Under the pieces are notes generated by a model. The model made no database searches and was not told the origin of the DNA. It was given only the letters and a program-made list of their open reading frames with translations. Position numbers and translations under genes: made by a program. From a virus: 64,000 bases of DNA. Positions 9,956 to 21,400 of the stretch are shown piece after piece; the stretch's first letter is position 1; every line of letters starts with the position of its first letter. The stretch lies in the IMG/VR virus record IMGVR_UViG_3300007346_000025, positions 1 through 64,000 of that record; one strand, 5' to 3'.

Positions 9956-12233
9956 AATAAATAAATTACCTAAAAAACTTACTAAAGCATTAGTAGGAAA
10001 ACAAGTACAAGGATCTCTTGCCATTACTCCATCAGCATGGGGTGGTGGAGATTATAATGATAGTCTTGCTAATAAACAAACTCAAGTTAGAGATACTTTA
10101 CAACCAGTACCAAGAAATCTTGCTAATTTAGAAGCAGAAAGAGGAGAGTATGCATATGGTGGAATCTCTGGTGATAATATTCCAGATAACTTTAAAATAG
10201 GTGGTAAGAGACATTCTAAAGGTGGTACACCATTAGATCTTCCGGAAGGGTCATTTATTTTTTCTGACACAGCATCAATGAAGATTAAAGATCCATCTGT
10301 ATTAAAGATGTTTGATCTTAAACCAAAAAAAGGTGGATATACTCCTGCAGACATTGCAAAAAAGTATGATATTAATTCATACAAAAAATTGCTTTATGAT
10401 CCAAATACAGATGAGTTAACAAGAAAAACTGCAACTATCATGATTAAAAATTATATCATGAAGTTAGGATATCTTTCTATAGTTCAAGAAGCAATGAAAG
10501 GATTTCCACAAGGAATGCCTGAAGTAGCAAAACCTGTATTGGAAACTATGGGTTATTCTATGGAGCAATTTGTTCCTGAACCTGTACAACAAGGTCAACA
10601 AGAAATTATGGCTCAAGAGCAATCTGAAAATGAAATGCCAACAGAAATGCCAAATGGAGAACCTATTGCATCAATGGAAACAATGTATGGTGATGATGCT
10701 AATGCTCAACAAATACCAGTAAACCCTTCTATGCCAATGGCAGAGTATGGAATGACTCTTGGTGGTTATGATATGCCTATGTATCCTAATGGTGGTATGA
10801 TAATTCAACCATATGGAAGAGCAAATACACCTGCAGGAAATGAAACACCCACAGCTAAATCAAATACATGGAGTTCTCGTCAGCAACCACTACCTGAATT
10901 TTTAGCAGGATGGGAACAACATGTTCCAGGAATTTCTCAAATGACAGAAGGTCAAGCTCAAAAAGCAATGTATGAGTGGGCTCTTGAAAATAACCCAAGT
11001 GTTATTAGAGATATGTGGAAGGAATGGGGATTAACTGCTGCAGGAAGAGATATACCTAGTCTTGAAAGATTAACAATACCCGGTGATGATTATAGACATA
11101 GTGGTCATACAGGAGTATTTGATGATGCTACATTAGAAGATATTGAAAACTTAAGAGCTTTACAAGAAGGATTTGTTGATAACAAATTTGGTGCAAGACA
11201 GTTGAGTTATGATTATACACCACCTGAAAAGAAAGGATGCCCTTGTGAGGATGGAACTTACTCTGAAGAATGCTGTCCAGATACTCAGAAAAAGGGCTGT
11301 CCTTGTGAAGATGGTACATATTCTGAAGAATGTTGTCCAGATACTAGAAAGAAAAAATGTAAATGTGTAGATCCACAAACTGGTGTAGAAACAATAACAG
11401 AAATAGCTGAAGGTGAAGAGTGTAACTGTCCAGGAGGATCTTTTGAGCAACAAGGATTTCAAGATACTCCTGTATATTCAGACATAGCTTCTAGAAATAT
11501 TCTTACACAAATGACAATGGATCCAACTGTACCAAGAAGTAGTAGTGTGATGCCTAGTTATACTGAAACACCGGGTGCATATAAAGATTATTTAGCAGAT
11601 ATACAAAATATTGGTAGAGGACAATCTGCTATGATGGATATGATTCAAGGTACAGCAGGTAATGAAGGTAGTGCTTTTGCAAAAGCAATGACAACAGCAG
11701 CTCAATCTCAAGCTGCAAATCAAGCTGCTGTTAATGCAACACAAACAGATAACATTAATGCTGCTAGACAAGTTGGTCAGTATAATGCTCAAACTAAAGC
11801 TCTTAATAATGCTCAAAGAGCTGAGATTATGAACCAACAACTTCTTGCAACACAAGGAGAAAAACTTCAAGAAGTAATAAACCGTAATCAACTAGATCAG
11901 AATAAACAGGCAGCACTTCAAGATGCTGAAAGTGAGTTACAAGGTAGACTACTATCTAATTTTACAAATCAGCAATATGGTACAACATATAGAAGAGGAG
12001 TTCCATATTTTAAACAAGGTAAACCAAATGTTCCTGAAAAATCAACTGATGTTAATGAAAGAGTTAAACAGCTTCAAGCAATATATGGTAAAGATGCTAA
12101 AATAGGAGACTTACTTCAAATTATTAAAATGGAGCAGCAGCAGCAGCAGCCAAAACTTGTTAAAAAAGGTGGGCAAGCAACAGGTGGAGGATATATATTA
12201 GGTGAAAATATTTTTCCATTCATGTTTTACTAA
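9945..12233 (+). CDS. Conserved crAss-like virion protein with Cys-rich tandem repeats
   Basis: This 762-residue protein has an N-terminal region (about residues 60-170) containing IGGKRHSKGGTPLDLPEGSF followed by FSDTASMKIKDPSVLKMF. That segment matches my memory of a conserved protein in the late regions of crAss-like phages. Residues ~429-468 are two near-identical 20-residue cysteine repeats, followed by a degenerate third Cys cluster. The C-terminal third is Gln/Ala-rich and predicted helical (AQSQAANQAAVNATQ and similar). GG motifs (YAYGG, LGGYD, YPNGG) are shared with the upstream gene. No enzymatic motif is seen. It is probably a structural or capsid-cargo protein; the role is inferred from context. 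An 11-base overlap with the upstream gene suggests coupled translation. Confidence 0.65.
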   Translation: MKIRINKLPKKLTKALVGKQVQGSLAITPSAWGGGDYNDSLANKQTQVRDTLQPVPRNLANLEAERGEYAYGGISGDNIPDNFKIGGKRHSKGGTPLDLPEGSFIFSDTASMKIKDPSVLKMFDLKPKKGGYTPADIAKKYDINSYKKLLYDPNTDELTRKTATIMIKNYIMKLGYLSIVQEAMKGFPQGMPEVAKPVLETMGYSMEQFVPEPVQQGQQEIMAQEQSENEMPTEMPNGEPIASMETMYGDDANAQQIPVNPSMPMAEYGMTLGGYDMPMYPNGGMIIQPYGRANTPAGNETPTAKSNTWSSRQQPLPEFLAGWEQHVPGISQMTEGQAQKAMYEWALENNPSVIRDMWKEWGLTAAGRDIPSLERLTIPGDDYRHSGHTGVFDDATLEDIENLRALQEGFVDNKFGARQLSYDYTPPEKKGCPCEDGTYSEECCPDTQKKGCPCEDGTYSEECCPDTRKKKCKCVDPQTGVETITEIAEGEECNCPGGSFEQQGFQDTPVYSDIASRNILTQMTMDPTVPRSSSVMPSYTETPGAYKDYLADIQNIGRGQSAMMDMIQGTAGNEGSAFAKAMTTAAQSQAANQAAVNATQTDNINAARQVGQYNAQTKALNNAQRAEIMNQQLLATQGEKLQEVINRNQLDQNKQAALQDAESELQGRLLSNFTNQQYGTTYRRGVPYFKQGKPNVPEKSTDVNERVKQLQAIYGKDAKIGDLLQIIKMEQQQQQPKLVKKGGQATGGGYILGENIFPFMFY
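11229..11348 (+). repeat. Two tandem 60-bp units encoding a four-Cys repeat
   Basis: Units 11229-11288 and 11289-11348 each encode KKGCPCEDGTYSEECCPDT plus Q or R. The protein copies differ only at the last residue, while the DNA copies differ at many third codon positions. This suggests the protein sequence is conserved by selection rather than the duplication being recent. Each unit carries Cys-x-Cys and a Cys-Cys pair. A degenerate cluster with KCKC and ECNC follows. Confidence 0.85.
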
Positions 12234-12235
12234 AC

Positions 12236-12260
12236 TTTATAAGTTTAATAAACTTATAAA
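12236..12260 (+). promoter_or_regulatory. Perfect AT-rich 11-bp hairpin between genes
   Basis: TTTATAAGTTT (12236-12246) and AAACTTATAAA (12250-12260) form a perfect inverted repeat with a 3-base loop. It starts just after the TAA of the upstream gene and is followed by ATTTTAGTATTTTTATAATG. It could be a weak terminator, an operator or an RNA processing site. The lack of G/C in most of the stem argues against a strong intrinsic terminator. Confidence 0.55.
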
Positions 12261-12266
12261 ATTTTA

Positions 12267-12280
12267 GTATTTTTATAATG
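12267..12280 (+). promoter_or_regulatory. Putative promoter box (AGTATTTTTATAAT)
   Basis: AGTATTTTTATAATG lies about 25 bases before the ATG at 12294 and aligns with the TATATTTA boxes upstream of other + strand genes. It matches TAnnTTT but not the final G of the Bacteroidota -7 consensus. It directly follows the 12236-12260 hairpin. Confidence 0.4.
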
Positions 12281-12293
12281 TAAAGAATTTAAT

Positions 12294-15200
12294 ATGGCAA
12301 AGTATCCACAGGGGGTTTCAAGTTTTATTCCACAATATCAACCATACCAGGTTGATTTTAATTATGTGAATAATATGCTTGCAATAAAGCAAGATCAGTA
12401 TGATAGAAATTGGAAAGCTATCAATAAAGTATATGGACAGCTTTACTATGCTGATCTTACTAATCCCGCTAATATTCAAAAAAAAGAACAATTAGAAAAA
12501 CAAATTGATTTTAATTTAAAAAGAGTTGCAGGACTTGATTTATCATTAGATCAAAATGCTACTCAAGCTTTACAAATATTTAAACCTTTCTATGAAGATA
12601 AAAGTCTAATGTATGACATGGCATTTACCAAAAATGCTAAAATGGAAAAACTTACCGGTGAGTCATATAGAACAGCTACTGATGAAAAAATAAGAGAGCA
12701 GGCTTGGTCTGAAGGTATTAAAGCAATAGATTATAGAATTGATGAGTTTAGAAATTCTCCTATAGATGATATATTTTCTATACCTTCTCCTAAGTATGTC
12801 CCTTATCAAAATGTTAGTAAGAAAGCAATGGCTTATGCTAAGGAATTAGGGATTAAAGTAAAAGACTTTGGATTTACACCAGATGGTAGATTTATTATTG
12901 AACAACAAAATGGACAACCATTAGTAGGACCATTATATAAAATGTTTATGTCTGCATTTGGTAATGATGAGTCTATTATGGATGTGTATAGAACACAAGC
13001 ATATGTAAATAGAAAAGATTATATGTATGCTAATAAAGATAAATTAGGTAGTCTTGAAGCAGCAGAAGCTGAGTATTTAAATACAAAATTACAAGGATAT
13101 AAAGCTATTACTCAAGAAAGATATAATTTATTTAAAAATCAAGATAATACTTATACAAAGAATATTCAAAGCTTAGAACGTAGGATTGCTTCTGGAAATA
13201 AAGATCCTAGAGTAGCTGATCAATTAGAAAATATAAGAAAAGCTCAACAGGAAAATCAAGTTTTATTGGCTAAATATCAAAAATCCATAGAAGTAATGGA
13301 TGATGGTATATCTAGAACGGCTAATACTCAAGGAGGGGCTCCATCTAAAGATATAAATGATCTAAGATATAAAGTAGATTTTCTTGAACCTAGTTATATG
13401 TTAGAACAAGATCTTAGAGATGCTGCAGAATCATATGCAACTACAACTTCTGAAAGAACTATTAAAACAAATCAATTTAAACTTCAAGAAGAAAGAGCTG
13501 CACAAGCTAGAAGTTTGGCAATACTTAAAGATAAATTAGATACTAATAGACTTATTTTAAAATATAAACTTGACTCTGGAGAATATGATTTAGTTGAACA
13601 AGACAATCAAAAATTTTTAGTACCTAAAAAAGAACTTAATGAAGTTGAACCTATTAAAACTGAAGGAGGAGAGGGATTTACTAAACAATCAAATGAGTCA
13701 CAACAAGAAGCTCAAAAAAAACAAGAGGAAGTAGAAAGAACAAGAAATGAGCAAAGTGTAAAATCTATGTTTAGTACAATTCTTCAACTTCATGAATCTG
13801 GAGATATGTCTGATGAAGAATTCTTTAGTATAACTCAAGATCTTGGAATGTCTGAAAGATGGAATAGACGGCACCCCACTAAAGAAGCATTTAATTTTGG
13901 TTTTCCATCAAACTCTGATTCTAAAAATGATAGAAGAAGGAAGCTTGAAAACTATTCATCATTAGATATTAATGATATGTCTCCATTCTCTATAGCAGAA
14001 GTAACAGCTGGATTTAAAAATTGGATTACTAAAAAGAATAAACTTCCAGAATATCAAAATAATGGAAATTTTCAAAATGTAATAAATAACTTTAATAATA
14101 TTGAAGATATTGGTGAAGGTCTTATTGCTAAACATGACCTTAAAGTTAAATATGCTGAAGAAACTAGTAGATTATTAAATAAAGAATATAAAACTAATCT
14201 TGGTAAATATCTATTTGATAGTGATGGTAATATGCGAGATGATATTACTATAACTCAAATGATGGTAAATGATGGATTAGTTGTAGATGCAGATGGTAAT
14301 AAAATTGGTGTTGAGGGTGGTAATGATAATGCATATGGAACACAAAATAGAGCTTGGTTGGGTACACCAAAAGGTTTGGCAGCATGGACGGCTGCAGGTG
14401 CATCATTTGGTCTGATGGGTGGACCATTTGCTGAAGTTACAGTTCCTGCTGGTGCTTTCATTGCTGGTGTTGGTTATCTTGGAAGTAGTTTTGGAACAGC
14501 ACTTTATGATAAAATAGTTCAAGGAGATGATCCAAATGTATTAGCTTATGTAAAAGGAGAAAAAGATGGTTGGGAGTATAATAGATCAGTAAAAGATGCA
14601 TTAGAATTTGCAAAAGAATCTTTTGGTGATTTACAAGAAAAAAATATGATTAAAACACCATTATATGGTTATTCAAATACAGGAGGTGGAAAATTTTTAA
14701 CAAGCTCTGGTAGAATTACTGTTATGCCTGGTGCTTTTGGTACAGATAATTTTAAAAGATATTCACAATTAAATAATGCATTTAAAAATTTATCCTATAC
14801 AAAAGATGAAACAAGAGCAAGTGTTTCAGGTTATAGTGAAAATGATTGGAATACTGCAACTGATGAAAAATTAAATTCTGTTACTCAAAGTATACTTAAA
14901 GATCTTTATGAATATTCTAAAAATAAAAAAAATAAAGATAATAAATTTACTTTAGATTTTCATCCAGTTGCAAATGGGTCATTAAATTATTCAGCTGTTA
15001 CAATTGATATACCTGAAAAAATTGCTGAAAAATATAAAATGAAATATGAAGGTAAAGAAAATGAATCAGGTTTCTTAAGTTCACAAGTATATGATAAGTT
15101 AATTACAAATGGTTTAACACTTATTACTAAAAGTTCAAACTTTGCTGGAACAGATCTTTATGATAAGGCATTTATGGATCCTGTAGAAAATAGGGTAAGG

Positions 15201-15455
15201 GCACAATATGCAATTGATGGAACAGGAGTAACATATACAAATCCATACTATGATAATTACTCAATTTCTTTTACACAATTACCAAGTGGAGATATAGAAT
15301 ATAAACAAACAATTCCAATGTGGAATCCAAATACAAAGAGTTATGTGGATGTAGGAGCATCTGCTGTATTATCTGGACAAGGTTTACAACTTCAAAAGTT
15401 TAGAAATAATTTCTGGACTCAAGTTGCAGAGATGAATGAAAAAAATAACCCATGA
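12294..15455 (+). CDS. Putative capsid cargo/ejection protein, 1053 aa
   Basis: The N-terminal half is mostly helical and coiled-coil-like, with Lys/Glu/Gln-rich segments around residues 250-500. Residues ~690-745 are a Gly/Ala-rich hydrophobic stretch (AAGASFGLMGGPF, then AGAFIAGVGYLGSSFG) that could insert into or cross a membrane. The C-terminus is soluble and beta-rich. No catalytic motif was recognised. Its position directly upstream of the giant RNA polymerase genes matches the cargo proteins reported in crAss-like virions, so I infer a role in packaging or delivery of the polymerase. The stop overlaps the next ATG (ATGATGG region, 4 bases). Confidence 0.6.
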   Translation: MAKYPQGVSSFIPQYQPYQVDFNYVNNMLAIKQDQYDRNWKAINKVYGQLYYADLTNPANIQKKEQLEKQIDFNLKRVAGLDLSLDQNATQALQIFKPFYEDKSLMYDMAFTKNAKMEKLTGESYRTATDEKIREQAWSEGIKAIDYRIDEFRNSPIDDIFSIPSPKYVPYQNVSKKAMAYAKELGIKVKDFGFTPDGRFIIEQQNGQPLVGPLYKMFMSAFGNDESIMDVYRTQAYVNRKDYMYANKDKLGSLEAAEAEYLNTKLQGYKAITQERYNLFKNQDNTYTKNIQSLERRIASGNKDPRVADQLENIRKAQQENQVLLAKYQKSIEVMDDGISRTANTQGGAPSKDINDLRYKVDFLEPSYMLEQDLRDAAESYATTTSERTIKTNQFKLQEERAAQARSLAILKDKLDTNRLILKYKLDSGEYDLVEQDNQKFLVPKKELNEVEPIKTEGGEGFTKQSNESQQEAQKKQEEVERTRNEQSVKSMFSTILQLHESGDMSDEEFFSITQDLGMSERWNRRHPTKEAFNFGFPSNSDSKNDRRRKLENYSSLDINDMSPFSIAEVTAGFKNWITKKNKLPEYQNNGNFQNVINNFNNIEDIGEGLIAKHDLKVKYAEETSRLLNKEYKTNLGKYLFDSDGNMRDDITITQMMVNDGLVVDADGNKIGVEGGNDNAYGTQNRAWLGTPKGLAAWTAAGASFGLMGGPFAEVTVPAGAFIAGVGYLGSSFGTALYDKIVQGDDPNVLAYVKGEKDGWEYNRSVKDALEFAKESFGDLQEKNMIKTPLYGYSNTGGGKFLTSSGRITVMPGAFGTDNFKRYSQLNNAFKNLSYTKDETRASVSGYSENDWNTATDEKLNSVTQSILKDLYEYSKNKKNKDNKFTLDFHPVANGSLNYSAVTIDIPEKIAEKYKMKYEGKENESGFLSSQVYDKLITNGLTLITKSSNFAGTDLYDKAFMDPVENRVRAQYAIDGTGVTYTNPYYDNYSISFTQLPSGDIEYKQTIPMWNPNTKSYVDVGASAVLSGQGLQLQKFRNNFWTQVAEMNEKNNP

Positions 15456-18400
15456 TGGAAGAAATGGATTTAAATCAATCATTATCACAAGAGACTAATG
15501 ATCTTTATTCTGGTGTAACGGATTTTAATGAATATTTTCCTATAAGTCCTTCTGAACCACCTACTGTTACAAATTTAGGAACACAGAATTATATTACAGG
15601 ATCTGCTCCAGGAAATCTTCCTTCACAGGTTCCAAAAAATCCAGCATATAATTTTGATGATCATAAAAAAGCTATGCAAAATTATATGTGGAATTTTGCT
15701 CAGCAAAATGCATATGATCCAAATGCTTATGGTAAAATTCAATCTTATGACTTAGGTCCTACTGGTAATGCATATTATCGTAGATATGCTGCATCTGGAT
15801 TAGATGTTATGGATGAACTAGGTTTTTTTCCAACTAAAGATAATGAACAAACTTGGAATGATAATACATCTTGGACAGATGATTTTTCTAGAATGATTAC
15901 CAATTCTTTTGGTACACTTTTTTATGAAGGTGTGGTTTCTGGACCTAAATCATTGTCAAGATGGTTACAGGGAGCTGATTTTTTTGATGTAGATCCAGAA
16001 GCAGCCATGAATTATGAAAGAGCTTCTGCTATAGGTTATAGCTCAAGAAAAGGAGCTGGTGCATTTACAAGTAATCTAGTTATGAACTTTGGTTATACAG
16101 CAGGTATAATTTCAGAGATTATGTTAGAGGAACTTGGAGCTGCTGTATTAGCTCCATTTACTGGTGGTGCATCATCAGCTGCTGTAACTGCAAATGCAGC
16201 TAGAAGACTTAATAGACTTAGTCATATTGATATGAGTACATTAAGAGTTGCAAAAGGATTTGATGCATCTATGGATGGAGCTCGTCAATTTGGTAATGTA
16301 CTTACTGAGTTAAATGATATAAATAATGCAAGGAAAACTTATGAAGCTGTTAAGACATCTAATAATATGCTTAGAGGTGAGAAGTTTTTCTCTAATTATT
16401 TTGTTAAAACTTTAAATCCTGCTACACAAACAGTATCAGAATTATATGATATATACCGTGCACAAGATAATCTTGCTGGGTTTGCCTCTATGTCTAGAAC
16501 TTTAGGAGCTTTTTATAGAGATATTAGAACTATCAATATGGCAAGATCTGAGTCAGCTCTTGAAGCAGGGATGGTTCAAAATAAAGTATTTGAGGATTTA
16601 TATAATAAGTACTATGCAGAAAATGGAGAAGTTGCTAGTGATGAAGAAATGCGTAATATGATGAACCAAGCACATGCTGCTGGTATTGAAACATCAATGT
16701 ATAACTTCCCTCTTATATATGCAACTAATAAAGTTACTTTTTCTAATCTTCTTAGTAAAGGAAAAATTAGTAATTATATAAATCAAAGTATTAGAGAACT
16801 TGGTGAGGTTGAAGCAGGAAGATTTGGAAAACTTGGTAAAGTTGTATATAATCAAAGTACTAAACAATTTGAATTTTGGAAATCAGGTTTAAAAAGTTGG
16901 TGGAAAGGTTGGAGAGCTGATCCTTTTTATAAGTCAGTAGGTAAAACAGTTGGATATTTTAAAGCTAATATTTCAGAAGGTATTCAAGAAACATTCCAAG
17001 AAGTAATTGCAGATGCTGCAGAAAAGTATTATGTAGAAACTTATGATAGTGATCTTGTACAAAAACAAATGTATAAAAATGGTCAGCTACCATATTTAAA
17101 TATTACTGGGGAATATTTTGCTAAAGGTTTTGAAAGATTCAACCCCTTTACAACAGCAGAAGGACTTGATATATTTGCATCTGGATTTTTTATGGGCTTT
17201 TTAGGTGGTGGTATGGATAAAGTCATTAATAATACCTTTATCCGTGCTAATAGAATTGTACAGCCAGAAAAATATAAAGAATATAAAGAAAAGAAATTAG
17301 AAATAACTAGAGACTTAGTTAATAGTTTAAATGGTCAAGGGGTAAGTAACTTCATTAATTCAAGAATGTGGGATGCTGGAGTTCAATCTAAAGCAGCTGC
17401 TGCAAAAAGAAAAGGAAATAAAAAAGAATTAGAAGATGCTGAGAATGAAGCATTTATTGCACATTTTACTGTATTATCTGAAAACGGTGTATTAGATCAA
17501 TATTTAGATGGTTTATTATCCTTAAATAAGTTAGGGGACGAAGAATTTATTGATGCTATGGATAATAGTATTACAGCAGAACAAATACCTCAAGCTAAAC
17601 AAAAAATCACAGATATAGTAGATAGAGCTAAAAAATTAGAAAGTAAATACAACTACTACAAAGAAAAATATCCTAGTCCTGTAGACATGAAACTGTTTGA
17701 TCCAGGAGCTAGTGAAGATTATACAGAAGCATATATCATGAATCAAGCATGGGAATATGCAACTAAGCAAGCAGTATTTTATAATGAGTCATTTGAAAAT
17801 ACTATGCAAAGAATGAAGGACATCATGGAACTGCAATATAATGAACGTCCTGTTAGTAAAATGACTAAAAGACAATCTGATGTATTATTTGTACCAAAAT
17901 TATTATCAAATGAAATAGGTCTTTTACAAAATGAAATTGATGCTTTATCAGAATTAGATGATCCAGCATCAAAAGAATTATTAAAAACAAAGAAAAAAGA
18001 ACTTAACGCACTTATTAAATACAAAGAAAAATTTGATTCATTTGACAGATATTATCATAGAGGTAGATATATTGAGGGTGTAAAAGAAAAATTATCTAAA
18101 GAAAGAGGTGGTGTTGAAATAACTAATGAAGAAGCTTCTGCATATATTCTTGAAGCATTAGGGGTAGATGAAGCTACTGAAGAAAAAGAACTTAAATTAA
18201 TTTCAGAATTAGAGACTGCATATAAAGAATATTTAAGAGGTATTTCTGAAGTAGAAGATGATTATATTTTTACAGATGGTATAGATACTGCATTTGAAAG
18301 ATTACTTGACTATTATAAATTAGACAATGAATCAAGAACTCTTGCAGAAGGTATCAATCTTCTTAATGACCCTATGGGTTATATAAATCTAGTTGAAAGA

Positions 18401-21400
18401 AATAAACAATGGATGACAGATCTTTATTCAAGAAGATCGGAATACTATGAGAAACTTGTAAAAGCTCAACTAGAACAACAGGAAAATAATGCATTATTAA
18501 ATGCACTTGCAGATGAAGGTATTTTTGTTAGTGTGGATGATTTTAAGAAATGGATAGATTTTAGAATCCCACCAAAAGAATTTTATGATCAAGCTAGAGG
18601 TATTGTAATACCAGAAGGCAGCCCAACCTATGATAAATATTATTTTTTATTTGAAAGAGTAGCAAAACTATCTGAAGATACATCCACTGAAATAGTAGAA
18701 GATACTATGGATACTGCTTTAAAGAATGAGCTAGGTAGACTTGATCTTGAAAAACAAGCCAAAATAGATAGTCTTCCTAAAATGACCGTAAGAGAAGATT
18801 TATCAGAAGTATTACCAAACCGTGGTAAAACAATGGGTATCAGAAGAATTGCTGGTCAAATTCCAATTGGTAATTATGCTGATGCTACATATATGGATCA
18901 AGACGTAGAAGAAGTACTTACTTTTTATAAAGATAGTAATGGTAATTTATTCTATGTAGTAGATGGAAATGTAACAAATCAAGTTGAATCTAACCTAGCA
19001 TATAAATTTACAAAAGCTCAAGTATTCAACTTTGCAGAAAAACCAGATCAAGTTGTAGTAGATAATCTTGAAAAAGATTATGAAGAACTTAAAAATGCAG
19101 TAAAAGAAAGATATGCAAAAGCTAAAGAAAATTTAAAACAAGATAAACAAGCTGAAAAAGAAAAAGTCTATACACCAGATACTGATCTAGATGAAATGCC
19201 TAACAGTCTTAAGAAAGAATTATATGAACTCTTTAAAAAAGAAGAGTTTGATAAACTTCCTGAAGAAGTTAGAGTCAACATGAAATACAATCAAGAACAA
19301 AACTTATTTGTTAAATTTATTCAAAGTAATCTTGCTGCAAAAGAAGTTATTGATAACTATAATAAGAAACAAAAAGCTACAAAAGCTACTGCTCCAACTG
19401 GAGAAAAGAATGACTTTACATTTAAGTTCTTGGGTAAAGAAGTAAATACAAAAGACTTAACTGCTGTAGAATTAAGATCTTATCAGAGAAGACTTAAACA
19501 AACAATCAGTGGTCTTACTGAAAAACAAAGAGACAATAGTATTACACCAGAAGAAAAGACTGAGTTAGCGAATGCTAAAGTAGTAAGTATTGATATTGAA
19601 AAATTAATTAAGACAAGATCTAAAAATGAACTTAGTCCTGAATTACAGGAAGCAGTTAAAAAGGTTGAGGATATAGAAGCTAAGCAAGAAAATCTTATTA
19701 CAACTGAACTTGGTGTAGTAGTAGATAACGTAGTGCATAGACCGGTTACACAAGTAACTATTGATAGTACACAAAAAAATGCTGCTAACATAGATGCTAA
19801 GAAAGCTGATGTAGAAAAGTATAAAGGAAAATCTAAATTTTCATATACAATACAAGGAAATAATGTTTATTTGGCTCCAAGTCTATCAGTAGAAAATAAT
19901 CATGAGGAATTAAAAAATACAATATTTGATTTTTTAAATATTCTATCTAAAAATAAAGATCTAAAATATTTAGAAGGAGGTATAAAAAGAGTTATAGAAT
20001 CCAGTAGAACATGGTACCCATTTAGTGTATTAGGTGATTATTTAGCTGGAAGATATAATACTACTATTGATAAAGTAATTTCACAATTTAAGTCTGCAGA
20101 CTTTACTCAAAATGAATTGGATGTACTTAAGTATTCTTTAGAAAATAGAACAAGTCCTTATGCAGAACAAACAACTTTAGAACAATCTTCTACAACACCA
20201 CAATCTACTGCAAATGAAAGTATTAGTTTTATTAATGAACAGTTAGATAATTTATTTACAAAAGACACTAGACCTGTATTTGATGAAACTAAGATAAGTA
20301 GAGAAGCATTTGATAATTTATTTGGGGATAATGGAATCTTTACTACTCTTAAGAAAAGAGAAGAAAATGGAGAGATCTATATTACTAGTAGAAATCTAAA
20401 AGTTTATGACACTGATTTAAAGTTAGCTGGTCAAATTGATTTATTAGTAGCAGACACTAAAAAGAACTTAACTATTGTTAAAGTAGATTTAAGAACTAAA
20501 GAACAGTGGAATGCCTTTGATAAAAAGAATAATGATCAGTTGCTTCCGCAAACACTAAATGCAAATCTGTTACAGAGAATGACTGGTGTAGCACCTAAGG
20601 TTGCTTTAATGCCAATTGAGATTATAACTGATAAGTCAGGTAAAATTACATCAGCAACTAAACCTTCAAGAGAAAATCTTTTAGATACTGAGTTCTTAAT
20701 TACATTAGATAAAAATTTAGTTAAAGACCAAGCTGAAGGAATTGTATCTGCAGTAAAACCAGTTCCTGAGATACAACCTACTGTACAAATGCCTGCTGAT
20801 GCTCAAAGTAGTGATGATCAACAGTCTCCAGCAGTTGAATCTGAAGGTGATCCTGTTGATCCTAAAGATGCATATAAATCAGAAAATGAAAGGATCACTT
20901 CAGAAGATATTGCAGAGAAATTAAAATCTGTAACAACAGAGCCTCAATTACTTAAACTTAAAATCCAGGTTAATCTAGATATTGCAGAAGGTAAAATTTT
21001 ACCAGAAGACATAGATAAAATTACTGAGATGTTAGATAATAAAGATCTTAGTTTATCAGAAGAAATTGATCCTAAAATTTCTCCAGATAACATGATAAAA
21101 GGTACACAACTTGTTGCTAAAAGCCTTATATTTACTGACAAAAATCAGACTGAAATCTTTGCAGAAGAAGATGATACTGTAGTAATTACTTCTACTAATA
21201 AAAAAGAAGGAACAGTAACAGTTCAACCTCTTGGTAAGAAAACACGTTTGAAACTTACTAGAGATGAATTAAATAATTTGTTTACTGAAAAAGAAGCAGT
21301 AATGGAAGCAAAAGAAAAACCAACAACTAAACCAGATAAAGAATCTAAAGCAAATGTTGTAGAAACATTAGATGCTGTAGATACATTTGTAGCTGATCAA

